Positions 1-11,009 are shown, counted from the first letter of the stretch. The stretch: 64,000 nt of DNA from Nocardioides eburneiflavus (GCF_004785795.1 NZ_SRRO01000001.1:3906001-3970000); one strand, 5' to 3'. Program-made: numbers and translations. The notes: generated from the letters alone by a model not told the origin.

Positions 1-2365
<2,365 letters not shown>

Positions 2366-2366
<1 letters not shown>

Positions 2367-3067
2367 TGCTGCTGATCCACGGCCTCGGCGCGACCGGCGC
2401 GGTCTGGCGCGGAACCGCCGCAGCGTACGGAGGGCCGGCACTGGCTCCTGACCTGCCGGGCCACGGGACGGCGGGATGGGCGACGACCTACTCGTTCGCC
2501 GCGCACGCCGAGGCGCTGCTCCAGCTGCTCGAGCGCTTCGACGCGCCCGTGCCCGTGCTCGGGCACTCGATGGGCGGCGTCGTCGCGCTGGAGCTGGCGC
2601 GCCTCGCCCCGGCCCGGGTCGAGAGGGTCGTGGCGCTCGGGGTCAAGGTCTCCTGGCCACCGGAGGACGCCGCCCGCGCGCTGACGATGGCGGACCGGCC
2701 GGTGGCGACGTACGACACGAGGGCAGAGGCCGTCGACCGCTTCCTGCGGGTCTCCGGGCTGGCGGGCCTCGTCGGCGTGGACGACGCGCTGGTCGACGAC
2801 GCCGTCGTGGACCGAGCGGCTGTGGGGGAGGGGAGCGGGTGGCGGCTCGCGCAGGACCCCCGCACGTTCGGGGTCGGCGTCCCCGACATGGCCGGGCTCC
2901 TCGCCGGCGTCTCGTGCCCGGTGGTCCTGGCCCGCGGCGAGCACGACCCGATGGTGTCGCGCGCCGACCTCGCCGAACTGACGCCCCATCCGGTCACGCT
3001 GCCGGGCCTGGGTCACAACGCGCACGTCGAGGACCCGACCGCCGTGCTGGCGCTGGCGCTGGCCTGA
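2366..3067 (+). CDS. alpha/beta fold hydrolase
   Basis: This is a 233-aa serine hydrolase of the alpha/beta-hydrolase fold. The N-terminal HGLGATGAVW supplies the oxyanion-hole turn, GHSMGG is the nucleophile elbow with the catalytic serine, HDPM near residue 193 fits the acid position, and GLGHNAHVED carries the catalytic histidine. No signal peptide is seen, so it is probably cytoplasmic. The ATG overlaps the stop codon of the UvrA-like gene as TGATG, so the two are translationally coupled. The substrate cannot be told from sequence; esterase, lactonase or C-C hydrolase activity are all possible. Confidence 0.9.
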
Positions 3068-3168
3068 CCAGCGGCGGTCGTGGGGATCCGCCAACGCACG
3101 GGACCTATGGCTCTGGACACCGGTTACGTCCCGACGTGGACTGGTGCCGAGACAGGAGGTGATCCGCG

Positions 3169-3327
3169 ATGAGGCTTCCGCGGTGGCTGTTCGGCCGGCG
3201 ACGTTCCGTGGCGAGGTGCCCGGAGTGCGGGAAGGCGGGTGCCCCGGAGTCGTACTGCGAGTACTGCGGCTACGACTTGGTGGAGAGGTCGCGCGCCGAG
3301 GTGAGCCGGTTCAAGCCGCCGGCGTGA
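3169..3327 (+). CDS. small zinc-ribbon protein (52 aa)
   Basis: A 52-codon gene with an almost perfect Shine-Dalgarno sequence (AGGAGGTGATC at about 3154-3164) a few bases before the ATG at 3169. The product has an arginine-rich N-terminus followed by CPECG (Cys17, Cys20) and CEYCG (Cys30, Cys33), a compact four-cysteine zinc ribbon. No membrane segment is present. It lies between the hydrolase and the homocysteine methyltransferase on the same strand. Function is unknown; small zinc ribbons of this kind often bind nucleic acid or protein partners. The strong ribosome binding site and spaced cysteine pairs are the reasons to believe it is real. Confidence 0.7.
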   Translation: MRLPRWLFGRRRSVARCPECGKAGAPESYCEYCGYDLVERSRAEVSRFKPPA

Positions 3328-3373
3328 CCCGGGTGGTCGAGCCCGGGTCTCTGGCAGGTGCCAGACTCGCAGC

Positions 3374-4288
3374 ATGACGCGCCGCGACCTCCGCGAGCTG
3401 ATCGCTCGCGGTCCCGCCTTCCGTCCCGTCGTCCTCGACGGCGGGCTGGCCACGCTGCTGGAGCAGCACGGCCACGACCTGTCGAGCCACCTGTGGTCGG
3501 CCCGGCTCCTTCGCGACGACCCGCGCGCGATCGAGGCCGCGCACCGCGAGTTCTTCTCCGCCGGCGCAGAGGTGGCGACCACCGCGTCCTACCAGGTCTC
3601 GTTCGAGGGCTTCGGCGCCGCGGGCGTCGATCCCAACGAGGTCGAGGCCCTGCTGCGGCGCAGCGTCGAGCTGGCCGCTGCGGCCCGCGACGCCATGGCA
3701 CCCGAGGGCTGGGTGGCGGCCTCGGTCGGCCCGTACGGCGCGGTGCTGGCCGACGGCTCGGAGTACCGCGGCGACTACGACCTCGACGTCGCGGGGCTGC
3801 GTGCCTTCCACCGGCCGCGGCTCGACGTCCTCGCGGCGATGGTCGGCGAGGGTGCCGACGTGCTGGCGGTCGAGACCGTCCCGTGCCTCGCGGAGGTGGA
3901 GGCGGTCCTGGCCGAGCTCGACGGCACGGGCGTGCCCGCGTGGCTGTCGCTGTCGGCCGCGGACGGCCGTACGCGCGCCGGGGAGCCGCTGGAGGACGCC
4001 TTCGCGATGGCGGCCGACGTCTCCGAGGTCCTCGCCGTCGGCGTCAACTGCACGACCCCGGCCGACGCGGGCGCGGCCGTCCACCTGGCGGGGGCGTACG
4101 GCCCAGCGGTCGTCTATCCCAACTCGGGCCAGTCGTGGAACGCGGTCAGCCGGGCCTGGGAGGGGGCCTCGGCCTTCGACGCCGAGGAGGTGTCCGCTTG
4201 GGTCTCAGCAGGCGCACGCCTGGTCGGCGGGTGCTGTCGGGTCGGCCCCGACGACATCGCGTCGCTGCGCGCCACCCTCACGACGTGA
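3374..4288 (+). CDS. mmuM: homocysteine S-methyltransferase
   Basis: This 304-aa protein belongs to the zinc-dependent homocysteine S-methyltransferase (Pfam S-methyl_trans) family. It moves a methyl group from S-methylmethionine or a related donor to homocysteine, giving methionine. The substrate-binding start VVLDGGLATLLE, the first zinc cysteine in VGVNCTTP and the C-terminal GGCCRVGPDDI zinc-ligand motif are all present, and the length matches MmuM (about 310 aa). It is cytoplasmic. It ends 3 bp before the convergent helR gene. Donor specificity is inferred from the family only. Confidence 0.92.
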   Translation: MTRRDLRELIARGPAFRPVVLDGGLATLLEQHGHDLSSHLWSARLLRDDPRAIEAAHREFFSAGAEVATTASYQVSFEGFGAAGVDPNEVEALLRRSVELAAAARDAMAPEGWVAASVGPYGAVLADGSEYRGDYDLDVAGLRAFHRPRLDVLAAMVGEGADVLAVETVPCLAEVEAVLAELDGTGVPAWLSLSAADGRTRAGEPLEDAFAMAADVSEVLAVGVNCTTPADAGAAVHLAGAYGPAVVYPNSGQSWNAVSRAWEGASAFDAEEVSAWVSAGARLVGGCCRVGPDDIASLRATLTT

Positions 4289-4291
4289 GGA

Positions 4292-6502
4292 TCAGCCGCT
4301 GAGGACGACGAGCCGTTGCGTGGCCCGCGTCATCGCCACGTAACGGTCGACGGCGCCGGCGACCCCGCCGCCGAAGGAGTCGGGGTCGACCACCACGACG
4401 AGGTCGAACTCCAGGCCCTTCACCAGCTCCGGGGCCAGCCACCGGACCCTGTCCAGCCCCCGCTGGTCGAGGATGGCGCCCTGGCGCCCGTCACGAGACC
4501 TCTCGACCACCACTGCCGTCCCCTCGACGTGCTCGTCGAGCCAGGTCCGCAGGACGACCTCGAGGTCGGCGACGGGGCAGTGGCGCACCGGGATCCCGCT
4601 CTCGCGGATCGAGGTCGGCACGTTGGCCCCGGGCAGTGCCGCGCGGATGACCGGCTCGGCCTCGGCCATCACCTCGGCAGGCGTGCGGTAGTTGATCGTC
4701 AGGGGTGCGACGGTCGCGTCCGGCAGCCCGATGCGCGCCAGCCGCTCGGTCCACGACTCTGTGAACCCGTGCCGGGCCTGTGCCCGGTCGCCGACGATCG
4801 TGAAGCTCCGCGACGGGCAGCGGCGCAGCAGCATCTGCCACTCGGCGTCGGTGAGCTCCTGCGCCTCGTCGACGACGACGTGCGCGAAGGGACCCGCCAG
4901 CCCGTCGAGGTCCGCCGCCGGCAGCGCACCCTCGTCGACCAGCGCCGTGCGGAGGTCGTCGTGCACCAGCATCGACACCAGCCCGTCCCCGAAGTCGTCG
5001 GCGCCGCCCTCCCGTGCCGTGGTGCGCAGGTCGTCGATCACCTCGCCCATCCGGGCGCGCTCGCGGGCCTCGGCGGCCTCCGTGCGCCGCCGGCGGCGCG
5101 AGGCCTCGGGGTCGCCCAGGCGCAGCCGTGCGGCGTCGAGCAGCGGCAGGTCGGCGTACGTCCATGCCTCGGGGTCGCTGCGCCGCAGCGCGCGCAGGTC
5201 GTCGGGCTCCAGCCACGGCGCGCAGTGGCGCAGGTAGGCGGGGACCGTCCAGAGGTCGCCGACGAGGTCGGTGTGCTCGACCAGCGGCCAGGCCCGGTCG
5301 ACGACGTCGCGCAGCCCGGCGTGGCGGTCGAGCACGCTGCGGAGCTGGTCGGGGGAGATGTCCTCGACCACGTCGGCTGACTTGTCGACCAGGATCGTCA
5401 GGACGGCGTCCCAGACGTCGTCGCGCGCGAGGTTGTGCGGGGTGCCGGGGTCGGGGGAGTCGAAGGCCTCGGCCCACTCCGCGACCGTGATCCGGACGTC
5501 CGCCCACGGCGTCTCGACGAGGTACGACTCGGCGGGCGGCTCCTCGTAGATCGCCACCGCCGGCTCGATCGCCGCCACCATCCGCAGGTCGGCCTTGAGC
5601 GCGGCGACGCGGTCGTCGTCCTCGGGTCGGGCAGCCGGCGCCTCGGGGACGAGGTCGCGCACCGTGCAGGTCCGCACCCCCTCCTCGCCGAGGCTCGGCA
5701 GCACGTCGCCCACGTAGGCCAGGTAGGGCTCGTGGGGCCCGACGAACAGCACGCCCCCGCTACGGTGCCCCAGCCGCGGGTCGGCGTACAGCAGGTAGGC
5801 CGTGCGGTGGAGCGCGACGACGGTCTTTCCCGTCCCGGGCCCTCCGTCGACGACGAGCGCCCCCTGCGACCCGGCGCGGACGATCTCGTCCTGGTCGGCC
5901 TGGATCGTGCCGAGCACGTCGCGCATGCGAGGCGTACGGCTCCCGCCGAGCGTCGCGATGAACGCCGACTGGTCGTCGAGCGCGGCCGTGTGGCTCAACG
6001 CCTCCTCGGTGAACGCCTCGTCCCAATAGTCCACGATCCGGCCATCGACCCAGCGGTACCGGCGACGGCTCACCAGGCCCTGGGGGTGGGCGTGGGTCGC
6101 GGCGAAGAAGGGTTCGGCGGCCGGCGAGCGCCAGTCGACGAGCAGACGTCGTCCGTCAGGCGCAGCCAGGCCGAAGCGACCGACGTACGTCGGCTCGACG
6201 CGGTCAGCGTGCACGATCCGGCCGAGGCACAGGTCGAGGTCGTAGCGGTGCAGCGCGCGCAGCCGGGCGGACAGCCGGTGCACCTCCTGGTCGCGCTCCA
6301 GTGCGGCCGTGCCGTGGCGCGCGGTCGCCCGACGAGTCGCGGCGAGGCTCGACTCGAGCTCGGCGATGGCCTGCTCGAGGCTCGCGCCGATGGCGCGGAA
6401 GTGGTCACGGTCGGTGTCGATGAGGGCGGGGTCGGCCTTGGCGGCGTGGGCGTCGTCGAGGGCGAACGGTGCGGTGTCCTGTGGCTGTCGGTGCGGCGTC
6501 AC
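4292..6502 (-). CDS. helR: RNA polymerase recycling motor ATPase HelR (HelD-like SF1 ATPase)
   Basis: A 736-aa superfamily-1 helicase-like ATPase of the HelD/HelR family, which pulls stalled or rifampicin-bound RNA polymerase off DNA. It has an N-terminal helical region (DRDHFRAIGASLEQAI, about residues 30-100) of the kind that enters the polymerase secondary channel. Next come Walker A GGPGTGKTVVALHRTAYLL near residue 220, Walker B VVDEAQELTDAEWQ, GDRAQ, and a C-terminal motor motif VVVVDPDSFGGG followed by YVAMTRATQRLVVL. UvrD-type DNA helicases share the motor motifs but lack this N-terminus and length. It is divergent from the hotdog gene with only 46 bp between starts. Confidence 0.88.
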   Translation of the reverse strand: MTPHRQPQDTAPFALDDAHAAKADPALIDTDRDHFRAIGASLEQAIAELESSLAATRRATARHGTAALERDQEVHRLSARLRALHRYDLDLCLGRIVHADRVEPTYVGRFGLAAPDGRRLLVDWRSPAAEPFFAATHAHPQGLVSRRRYRWVDGRIVDYWDEAFTEEALSHTAALDDQSAFIATLGGSRTPRMRDVLGTIQADQDEIVRAGSQGALVVDGGPGTGKTVVALHRTAYLLYADPRLGHRSGGVLFVGPHEPYLAYVGDVLPSLGEEGVRTCTVRDLVPEAPAARPEDDDRVAALKADLRMVAAIEPAVAIYEEPPAESYLVETPWADVRITVAEWAEAFDSPDPGTPHNLARDDVWDAVLTILVDKSADVVEDISPDQLRSVLDRHAGLRDVVDRAWPLVEHTDLVGDLWTVPAYLRHCAPWLEPDDLRALRRSDPEAWTYADLPLLDAARLRLGDPEASRRRRRTEAAEARERARMGEVIDDLRTTAREGGADDFGDGLVSMLVHDDLRTALVDEGALPAADLDGLAGPFAHVVVDEAQELTDAEWQMLLRRCPSRSFTIVGDRAQARHGFTESWTERLARIGLPDATVAPLTINYRTPAEVMAEAEPVIRAALPGANVPTSIRESGIPVRHCPVADLEVVLRTWLDEHVEGTAVVVERSRDGRQGAILDQRGLDRVRWLAPELVKGLEFDLVVVVDPDSFGGGVAGAVDRYVAMTRATQRLVVLSG

Positions 6503-6548
6503 GCCGTGCAGTGTGAGCGGTGACCGGGGCCTTGCGGCAAGCCCCCCG

Positions 6549-7010
6549 ATGGCCTATACGTTGAGAGTGGAGGAAGCCGCGCAGTTCGCCTCCTCCGTCC
6601 CGATCCTCGACGCGATGGGCGTACGCGTCCTCGAGGCCACCGCGGGTCACGCGGTCGCCGAGCTGCCACCGGAGCCCAACGTGAACCACTTCGGGGTGAC
6701 CTACGCCGGCTCGCTCTACAGCGTCGCCGAGATGCTCGGTGGTGTCCTCAGCCTGGCCACCTTCGACCTCGAGGGCGAGCTCGCCGGGTTCGTGCCGCTC
6801 GTCAAGGAGTCGACGATCCGGTTCCGGCGACCCGCGCTGGGCGTCGTACGCGCCACCGCGTCCCTGTCCGACGCGGAGGTCGCGCGGGTCAGGGCGGACG
6901 CGTTGGCGACGGGCAAGGGGGAGTTCGTGCTCGAGGCGACCCTGACCGACGCCCGGGGCGAGGTCGTGGCGTCGACCATCGGGACCTACCAGGTCCGGCG
7001 CCTGGGGTGA
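6549..7010 (+). CDS. hotdog-fold thioesterase-like protein (YiiD C-terminal / DUF4442 type)
   Basis: This 153-aa protein has the hotdog-fold signature NVNHFGVTYAGSLYSVAEMLGG followed by a strand-rich second half, as in putative acyl-CoA thioesterases of the YiiD_C/DUF4442 group. It is predicted to be cytoplasmic. The ATG at 6549 was chosen because homology to the fold begins at VEEAAQFASSVPILDAMGV just after it; a longer in-frame extension reads through the helR promoter region and is unlikely. Substrate is unknown. Confidence 0.85.
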   Translation: MAYTLRVEEAAQFASSVPILDAMGVRVLEATAGHAVAELPPEPNVNHFGVTYAGSLYSVAEMLGGVLSLATFDLEGELAGFVPLVKESTIRFRRPALGVVRATASLSDAEVARVRADALATGKGEFVLEATLTDARGEVVASTIGTYQVRRLG

Positions 7011-7038
7011 TCGGTTGCCGGACGGCAGGTCCGCCGCC

Positions 7039-7800
7039 TCATTCGGGCAGGCACGCCGTGACCCCGCCGAGCCGACCAGCATCGAAGCTGTCGATGCGCT
7101 CGAACGCGTCCCCGTGGTCGGCGGTGGTGGTCCACGCGAGCTCGTCGGCGAGCGCCGACAACGACTCCACGATCTCCTTCTCGTCGCCCTCCTCCATCGT
7201 CAGGCGGCCGTCCGCCGCGGCACCGTAGAGCGCAGCGCCGGCCAGGCAGTCGGCCTGCGGCTCTGAGGCCGCAGCCTGGAGCTCCGGCGACAGCCGGGCC
7301 TGGATCGCGTGACCCCATTCGTGGGCAATCACGAGGTAGACCCATGCGTCACCGAGCTCGGCACCACGCAGCATCAGCCCGGCGTCCCACGCCACGAAGT
7401 CCTCAGCCGGGCAGTAGAAGGCGTTGCCCGGTCCGAGCGGCTCGTCCCCGCACCAGGGGGCGCTGGTGTCGTTCCCGTCATAGAGCCCGACCACGGTCGG
7501 TGGGCTGTAGTCGCCGGTGAAGTACTCCGACCAGTGGGTGGCCCAGAACGCATCGACCACCTCCTCGGCAGTCCGCATGTCGTCGGCGAGCTCCTCGATC
7601 GTGACGCCGGTGCTCGCAGGGGTCACCTCCGACGTGGGGGTGCTCGAGGACGTCGGAGACGTCGGGGAGGTCGGACTCGTCCCGGTCGTCGATCCGGAGC
7701 CGGACGCCTCGTCGCACGCACTGAGCGCGGTGAGGCTGAGCACGGCCGCGGCGAGCGCGATCGTGTGCTGGCGGATCGTGTGTTGGCGGATGGTGATCAT
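7039..7800 (-). CDS. zinc metallopeptidase-like lipoprotein
   Basis: A 253-aa exported protein. Its N-terminus has a hydrophobic signal ending in the lipobox LSAC, followed by a Ser/Thr/Pro-rich linker (STTGTSPTSPTSPTSSST), so it should be tethered to the outer face of the membrane. The catalytic motif HEWGH in VIAHEWGHAIQARL is the HExxH zinc site of neutral zinc metallopeptidases. The start at 7800 gives the expected signal peptide; upstream sequence in frame is not peptide-like. The first residues contain a perfect 15-bp tandem duplication (RQHTIRQHTI). Convergent with the hotdog gene, 28 bp apart. Confidence 0.85.
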   Translation of the reverse strand: MITIRQHTIRQHTIALAAAVLSLTALSACDEASGSGSTTGTSPTSPTSPTSSSTPTSEVTPASTGVTIEELADDMRTAEEVVDAFWATHWSEYFTGDYSPPTVVGLYDGNDTSAPWCGDEPLGPGNAFYCPAEDFVAWDAGLMLRGAELGDAWVYLVIAHEWGHAIQARLSPELQAAASEPQADCLAGAALYGAAADGRLTMEEGDEKEIVESLSALADELAWTTTADHGDAFERIDSFDAGRLGGVTACLPE

Positions 7801-8042
7801 GGTGGCCTCCGTAGGTCGTCGGGACCCGCAGCATGCGACGGCGCACTGAAGTGTCGCTGAGGCCCGCCTGGCCACCTTCGACTGGCCATGACACTGCGGT
7901 TGCCTGGCGAGGGGGCACTGACGACCGGTTCGACGTCGTGGAGCTCCCGAGCCACCACATGACCCGGAAGCTCCATGATCTGGCGGAGCGGTCACCGAGA
8001 GGGCGGCCCGGCGTGAATATGTCGCCGATAACTGACATTATG

Positions 8043-8357
8043 TCACTTCGTGTGGTTCGTCCCCGCCGGTCGGTCGACGACCTCGATCAGGTCGCGCAGG
8101 GCCGCGACGTGCTCGCGGAGCGCCCGGTGGCCCAGGTCGGTCAGTCCGACCCACGTCGTGCGCCGACCCTCGTGGCTTCCCTTGCGGCTGCGGACGTAGC
8201 CCGCACCCACCAGCGCGGAGATCTGCTTGGACAGCACCGAGTCGCTCACCCCCAGGGCTGCCCGCAACGTGGAGAACTCGGCATCGGCCACCGCCGTCAA
8301 CGCGGACATGAGCTGAAGCCTGGTCGGTGGATGGATCAGGGGGTCGAGGCCCGGCAT
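8043..8357 (-). CDS. winged-helix transcriptional regulator (MarR/ArsR-like)
   Basis: A 104-aa winged-helix DNA-binding protein. LIHPPTRLQLMSAL, FSTLRAALGVSDSVLSKQISAL and the wing GYVRSRKGSHEGRRTTWVGLTDLG follow the pattern of the small one-domain regulators often annotated as winged helix DNA-binding protein. The ATG overlaps the TGA of the upstream four-TM gene as TGATG, so they form an operon. Twin palindromes cover the operon start at 8912-8958 and are the probable binding site, implying autoregulation (inference). Confidence 0.87.
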   Translation of the reverse strand: MPGLDPLIHPPTRLQLMSALTAVADAEFSTLRAALGVSDSVLSKQISALVGAGYVRSRKGSHEGRRTTWVGLTDLGHRALREHVAALRDLIEVVDRPAGTNHTK

Positions 8358-8920
8358 CAGCCCACGACCACCAGGACGACGAGGCCCAGGCAGGCCGCCA
8401 TCGCGAGGACGGTCAACACGTGCCGCGAGGGGCCCTGCGCGTGTGCCGCCGGGTCGCCGCGGTAGGCAGCCCACCACTGGCTCGCCCCGAGCGCCCATCC
8501 CGCTCCCCCCGCGACGGCAGCGACGCCCACCAGCGCCCACTGCGACGCGGACGCGGCCCACGTCGACCCCGCCAGGGCGACCACGTAGGAAAGGCTCGAC
8601 GTGGCGCCGGTGCCGAGCACGACGCGGCCGGTGAGGCCGCTCACCCGCACACCGTTCAGCTGGCGGAACCGGTGGAGGAACCATCCCGCGACCGCGGCAA
8701 GCACCAGCAGGCCGGCGACCATCAGGCCCGCCCCCACGGTCGTCTGCTCGGCGAGCCCGACCCCCGCCGTGGCGATCTGGACGGCAACGGCGCACGCAAG
8801 GGCCGGGCGCATGCCCCTGGGCAGCTGCAGGTGACCGCTCAATCGTTCTCGCGCGCGGTCGGCTGCCGCGAGGTCGTCATACGCGTCGTGGGGCCGGCTG
8901 GGCGAGGCGTCACTTTCCAT
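8357..8920 (-). CDS. integral membrane protein, partner of wHTH regulator
   Basis: A 187-aa protein with a soluble N-terminal stretch rich in charged residues (about 1-50) followed by four predicted membrane segments: PALACAVAVQIATAGVGLA, GAGLMVAGLLVLAAVAGWFL, a pair around SLSYVVALAGSTWAA / WALVGVAAVAGGAGWALG, and a C-terminal VLTVLAMAACLGLVVLVVV. The start ATG at 8918-8920 falls inside the first palindrome. It is translationally coupled to the regulator behind it. Pairs of a small membrane protein and a one-domain wHTH regulator are common in actinobacteria but their role is not known. Confidence 0.8.
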   Translation of the reverse strand: MESDASPSRPHDAYDDLAAADRARERLSGHLQLPRGMRPALACAVAVQIATAGVGLAEQTTVGAGLMVAGLLVLAAVAGWFLHRFRQLNGVRVSGLTGRVVLGTGATSSLSYVVALAGSTWAASASQWALVGVAAVAGGAGWALGASQWWAAYRGDPAAHAQGPSRHVLTVLAMAACLGLVVLVVVG

Positions 8921-8958
8921 AGTGGAAAGTATCGTCTGTACTTTCCACTTTGGCAAGT
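8912..8958. promoter_or_regulatory. twin palindromic operator
   Basis: ACTTTCCA-TAG-TGGAAAGT (8912-8930) is a perfect 8+8 palindrome and ACTTTCCA-CTT-TGGCAAGT (8940-8958) is a second copy with one mismatch. Their centres are 28 bp apart. The first overlaps the start codon of the four-TM gene. They most likely bind the winged-helix regulator encoded in the same operon; that assignment is inference from position. Confidence 0.65.
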
Positions 8959-9009
8959 GTGTCGTCACCGGTGGGAGCGCACTGACGTTCCTGCGCCTAC
9001 GTTGGTCCC

Positions 9010-9849
9010 ATGGCTGACATCCCGACCTACGACCTCAACGACGGCACGACCATCCCCGCGATCGGCTTCGGCACCTATCCCCTGCGCGGCGAGGCCGGGA
9101 CGAGCGCGATCGTGTCCGCGCTGGAGACCGGCTACCGGCTCATCGACACCGCGGTGAACTACGAGAACGAGTTCGAGGTCGGCGAGGCGCTCCGCCGCTC
9201 CGGGCTCCCCCGCGACGAGGTCCTCGTCGCCAGCAAGATCCCGGGCCGGCACCACGCGTACGACGACGCCATCGCGTCCGTGCGCGGGTCGCTGCAGCGG
9301 CTGGGCGTCGAGCAGACCGACCTGCACCTCATCCACTGGCCCAACCCGAGCCAGGGCAGGTACGTCGAGGCGTGGCGCGCGCTCGTGCAGCTCCAGAAGG
9401 ACGGGCTCGTACGCTCGATCGGCGTCTCCAACTTCACCGAGGAGCACCTCGCCCGGATCATCGACGACACCGGCGTCGCGCCGGCCGTCAACCAGGTCGA
9501 GCTGCACCCGCGGTTCCCCCAGGAGGAGCTGCGCCGGGTGCACGAGCGGCTCGGCATCCGCACCGAGGCGTGGAGCCCCATGGGCAAGCGCCGCGCCCCG
9601 CTCGACGAGGACGCCGTCACCGCGGCCGCGGACACGCACGGCGTCTCCCCCGGCCAGGTCATCCTGCGCTGGCACGTGCAGCTCGGCTCGCTGCCCATCC
9701 CCAAGTCGGCGGACCCCGTGCGGCAGGCGCAGAACCTCGACGTCTTCGGCTTCGAGCTCACCGAGGCGGAGGTCGCTGCCGTGTCCGGGCTCGCCGAGCC
9801 CGACGGGCGTCTCTTCGGCGGCGACCCCGACACCCACGAGGAGATGTGA
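9010..9849 (+). CDS. aldo/keto reductase
   Basis: A 279-aa NADPH-dependent aldo/keto reductase (AKR5-like, diketogulonate reductase type). The catalytic tetrad is visible: Asp in LIDTAVNYEN, Tyr in the same motif, Lys in VLVASKIPG and His in DLHLIHWPNP. The cofactor region IPIPKSADPVRQAQNLDVFGFEL is intact. The start ATG follows the region just downstream of the twin-palindrome promoter region, on the opposite strand. Likely reduces small carbonyl compounds in the cytoplasm; exact substrate unknown. Confidence 0.93.
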   Translation: MADIPTYDLNDGTTIPAIGFGTYPLRGEAGTSAIVSALETGYRLIDTAVNYENEFEVGEALRRSGLPRDEVLVASKIPGRHHAYDDAIASVRGSLQRLGVEQTDLHLIHWPNPSQGRYVEAWRALVQLQKDGLVRSIGVSNFTEEHLARIIDDTGVAPAVNQVELHPRFPQEELRRVHERLGIRTEAWSPMGKRRAPLDEDAVTAAADTHGVSPGQVILRWHVQLGSLPIPKSADPVRQAQNLDVFGFELTEAEVAAVSGLAEPDGRLFGGDPDTHEEM

Positions 9850-9874
9850 ACCGGCGCTGGCTACCATCACCGGC

Positions 9875-10576
9875 ATGCTGAAGCGACTCGCCACCGTGGC
9901 CGCCTGCCTGTCCGTCCTCGTCCTGTCCGCCTGCGGCAACGAGGGTGACGGCGCGGACAGCGCCTCGGACCCCTCGTCGGAGACGTCGAGCGAGCCGACC
10001 GCCGCTGGCGAGACCATCACCTGCGACTACCCCGAGGACGGCCAGGAGCCGGCCCGTGAGGTCGAGGCCCCCGACGCCGAGGCCCCGGCCGAGGGCACCG
10101 TCACCGCGACGATGACCACCAACTTCGGCGACATCGGTCTCACCCTCGACGCCGCCACCACGCCGTGCACGGTGAACTCGTTCGTGTCGCTGGCCGAGCA
10201 GGGGTTCTACGACGACACCCCGTGCCCGCGCATCGGCGACAAGGACGGCTTCGGCATCCTCCAGTGCGGCGACCCGACGGGCACCGGCTCGGGCGGTGCC
10301 GGCTACTCGTTCGCCGACGAGCTCAGCGGCGACGAGACCTACCCGGCCGGCACGCTCGCCATGGCCAACGCCGGCCCCGACACCAACGGCTCCCAGTTCT
10401 TCCTGGTCTTCCGCGACTCGCAGTTGCCGCCGAGCTACACCGTCTTCGGCACGATCGACGAGGCCGGCCTCGAGGTCATCGACGCCATCGCCGCCGAGGG
10501 AAACGACAACTCCAACCCGGCCGGCGGCGGCGCGCCCAACAAGGACGTGACCATCGAGGAGGTCACGGTCGGCTGA
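9875..10576 (+). CDS. cyclophilin-type peptidyl-prolyl isomerase, lipoprotein
   Basis: A 233-aa exported prolyl isomerase. MLKRLATVAACLSVLVLSAC is a lipoprotein signal with lipobox LSAC, followed by an acidic Ser/Glu-rich linker and a cyclophilin domain from about residue 65. The core motifs GYSFADEL, GTLAMANAGPDTNGSQFFLVF and YTVFGTIDEAGLEVIDAI are conserved, including the Gln-Phe-Phe of the active site. It would help proteins fold outside the membrane. Its 3' end overlaps the convergent osmC gene by 14 bp. Confidence 0.93.
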   Translation: MLKRLATVAACLSVLVLSACGNEGDGADSASDPSSETSSEPTAAGETITCDYPEDGQEPAREVEAPDAEAPAEGTVTATMTTNFGDIGLTLDAATTPCTVNSFVSLAEQGFYDDTPCPRIGDKDGFGILQCGDPTGTGSGGAGYSFADELSGDETYPAGTLAMANAGPDTNGSQFFLVFRDSQLPPSYTVFGTIDEAGLEVIDAIAAEGNDNSNPAGGGAPNKDVTIEEVTVG

Positions 10577-11009
10577 CCGGCTCGTAGACCACGTCCTCGC
10601 CGAGCTGCACCGTCCGCGAGACGCTGCACAGGCGGTCGCGCGACATCTCGATCGCCGACTGGACCCGCTCCCGGGCAGCGTCGCCGTCAGGGCCGTCCGG
10701 GAAGGCGACGTCGAACGAGACCCGCAGCCCCGTCAGGTGGTTGCCGCCCTCGTCACGGACCTTGCGGCCCTCGGCGTGCACGTCGAACGTCGTGCTCGAC
10801 GTGCGCTTGTGCGTGATCGCCTCCACGTCCAGCGCGCTGCAGCCGGCGATCGCGGCCAGCAGCAGCTCGACCGGGGTGAAGTCGGGGTCCTCTCCCCCGG
10901 TGCCGAAGAAGGTCTCTCCTCCCCTGGCGTTGGTCGCCTTGAAGCGGGCCGGGCCGATCCGGGCGATCTCGACGCTGCGCAGGTCCTGGTCCGGGGTGTC
11001 GTCGGTCAT
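10563..11009 (-). CDS. OsmC family protein
   Basis: A 148-aa OsmC/Ohr-family protein, a group of thiol-dependent peroxidases that reduce organic hydroperoxides. The two family cysteines are present in AIAGCSALDVEAI and SRDRLCSVSRTV. TPVELLLAAIAGCSALDV is the usual central helix. The ATG at 11009 was preferred because the family fold starts right after it; sequence upstream in frame is arginine-rich and belongs to the neighbouring gene on the same strand. Cytoplasmic. Confidence 0.9.
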   Translation of the reverse strand: MTDDTPDQDLRSVEIARIGPARFKATNARGGETFFGTGGEDPDFTPVELLLAAIAGCSALDVEAITHKRTSSTTFDVHAEGRKVRDEGGNHLTGLRVSFDVAFPDGPDGDAARERVQSAIEMSRDRLCSVSRTVQLGEDVVYEPVSRP

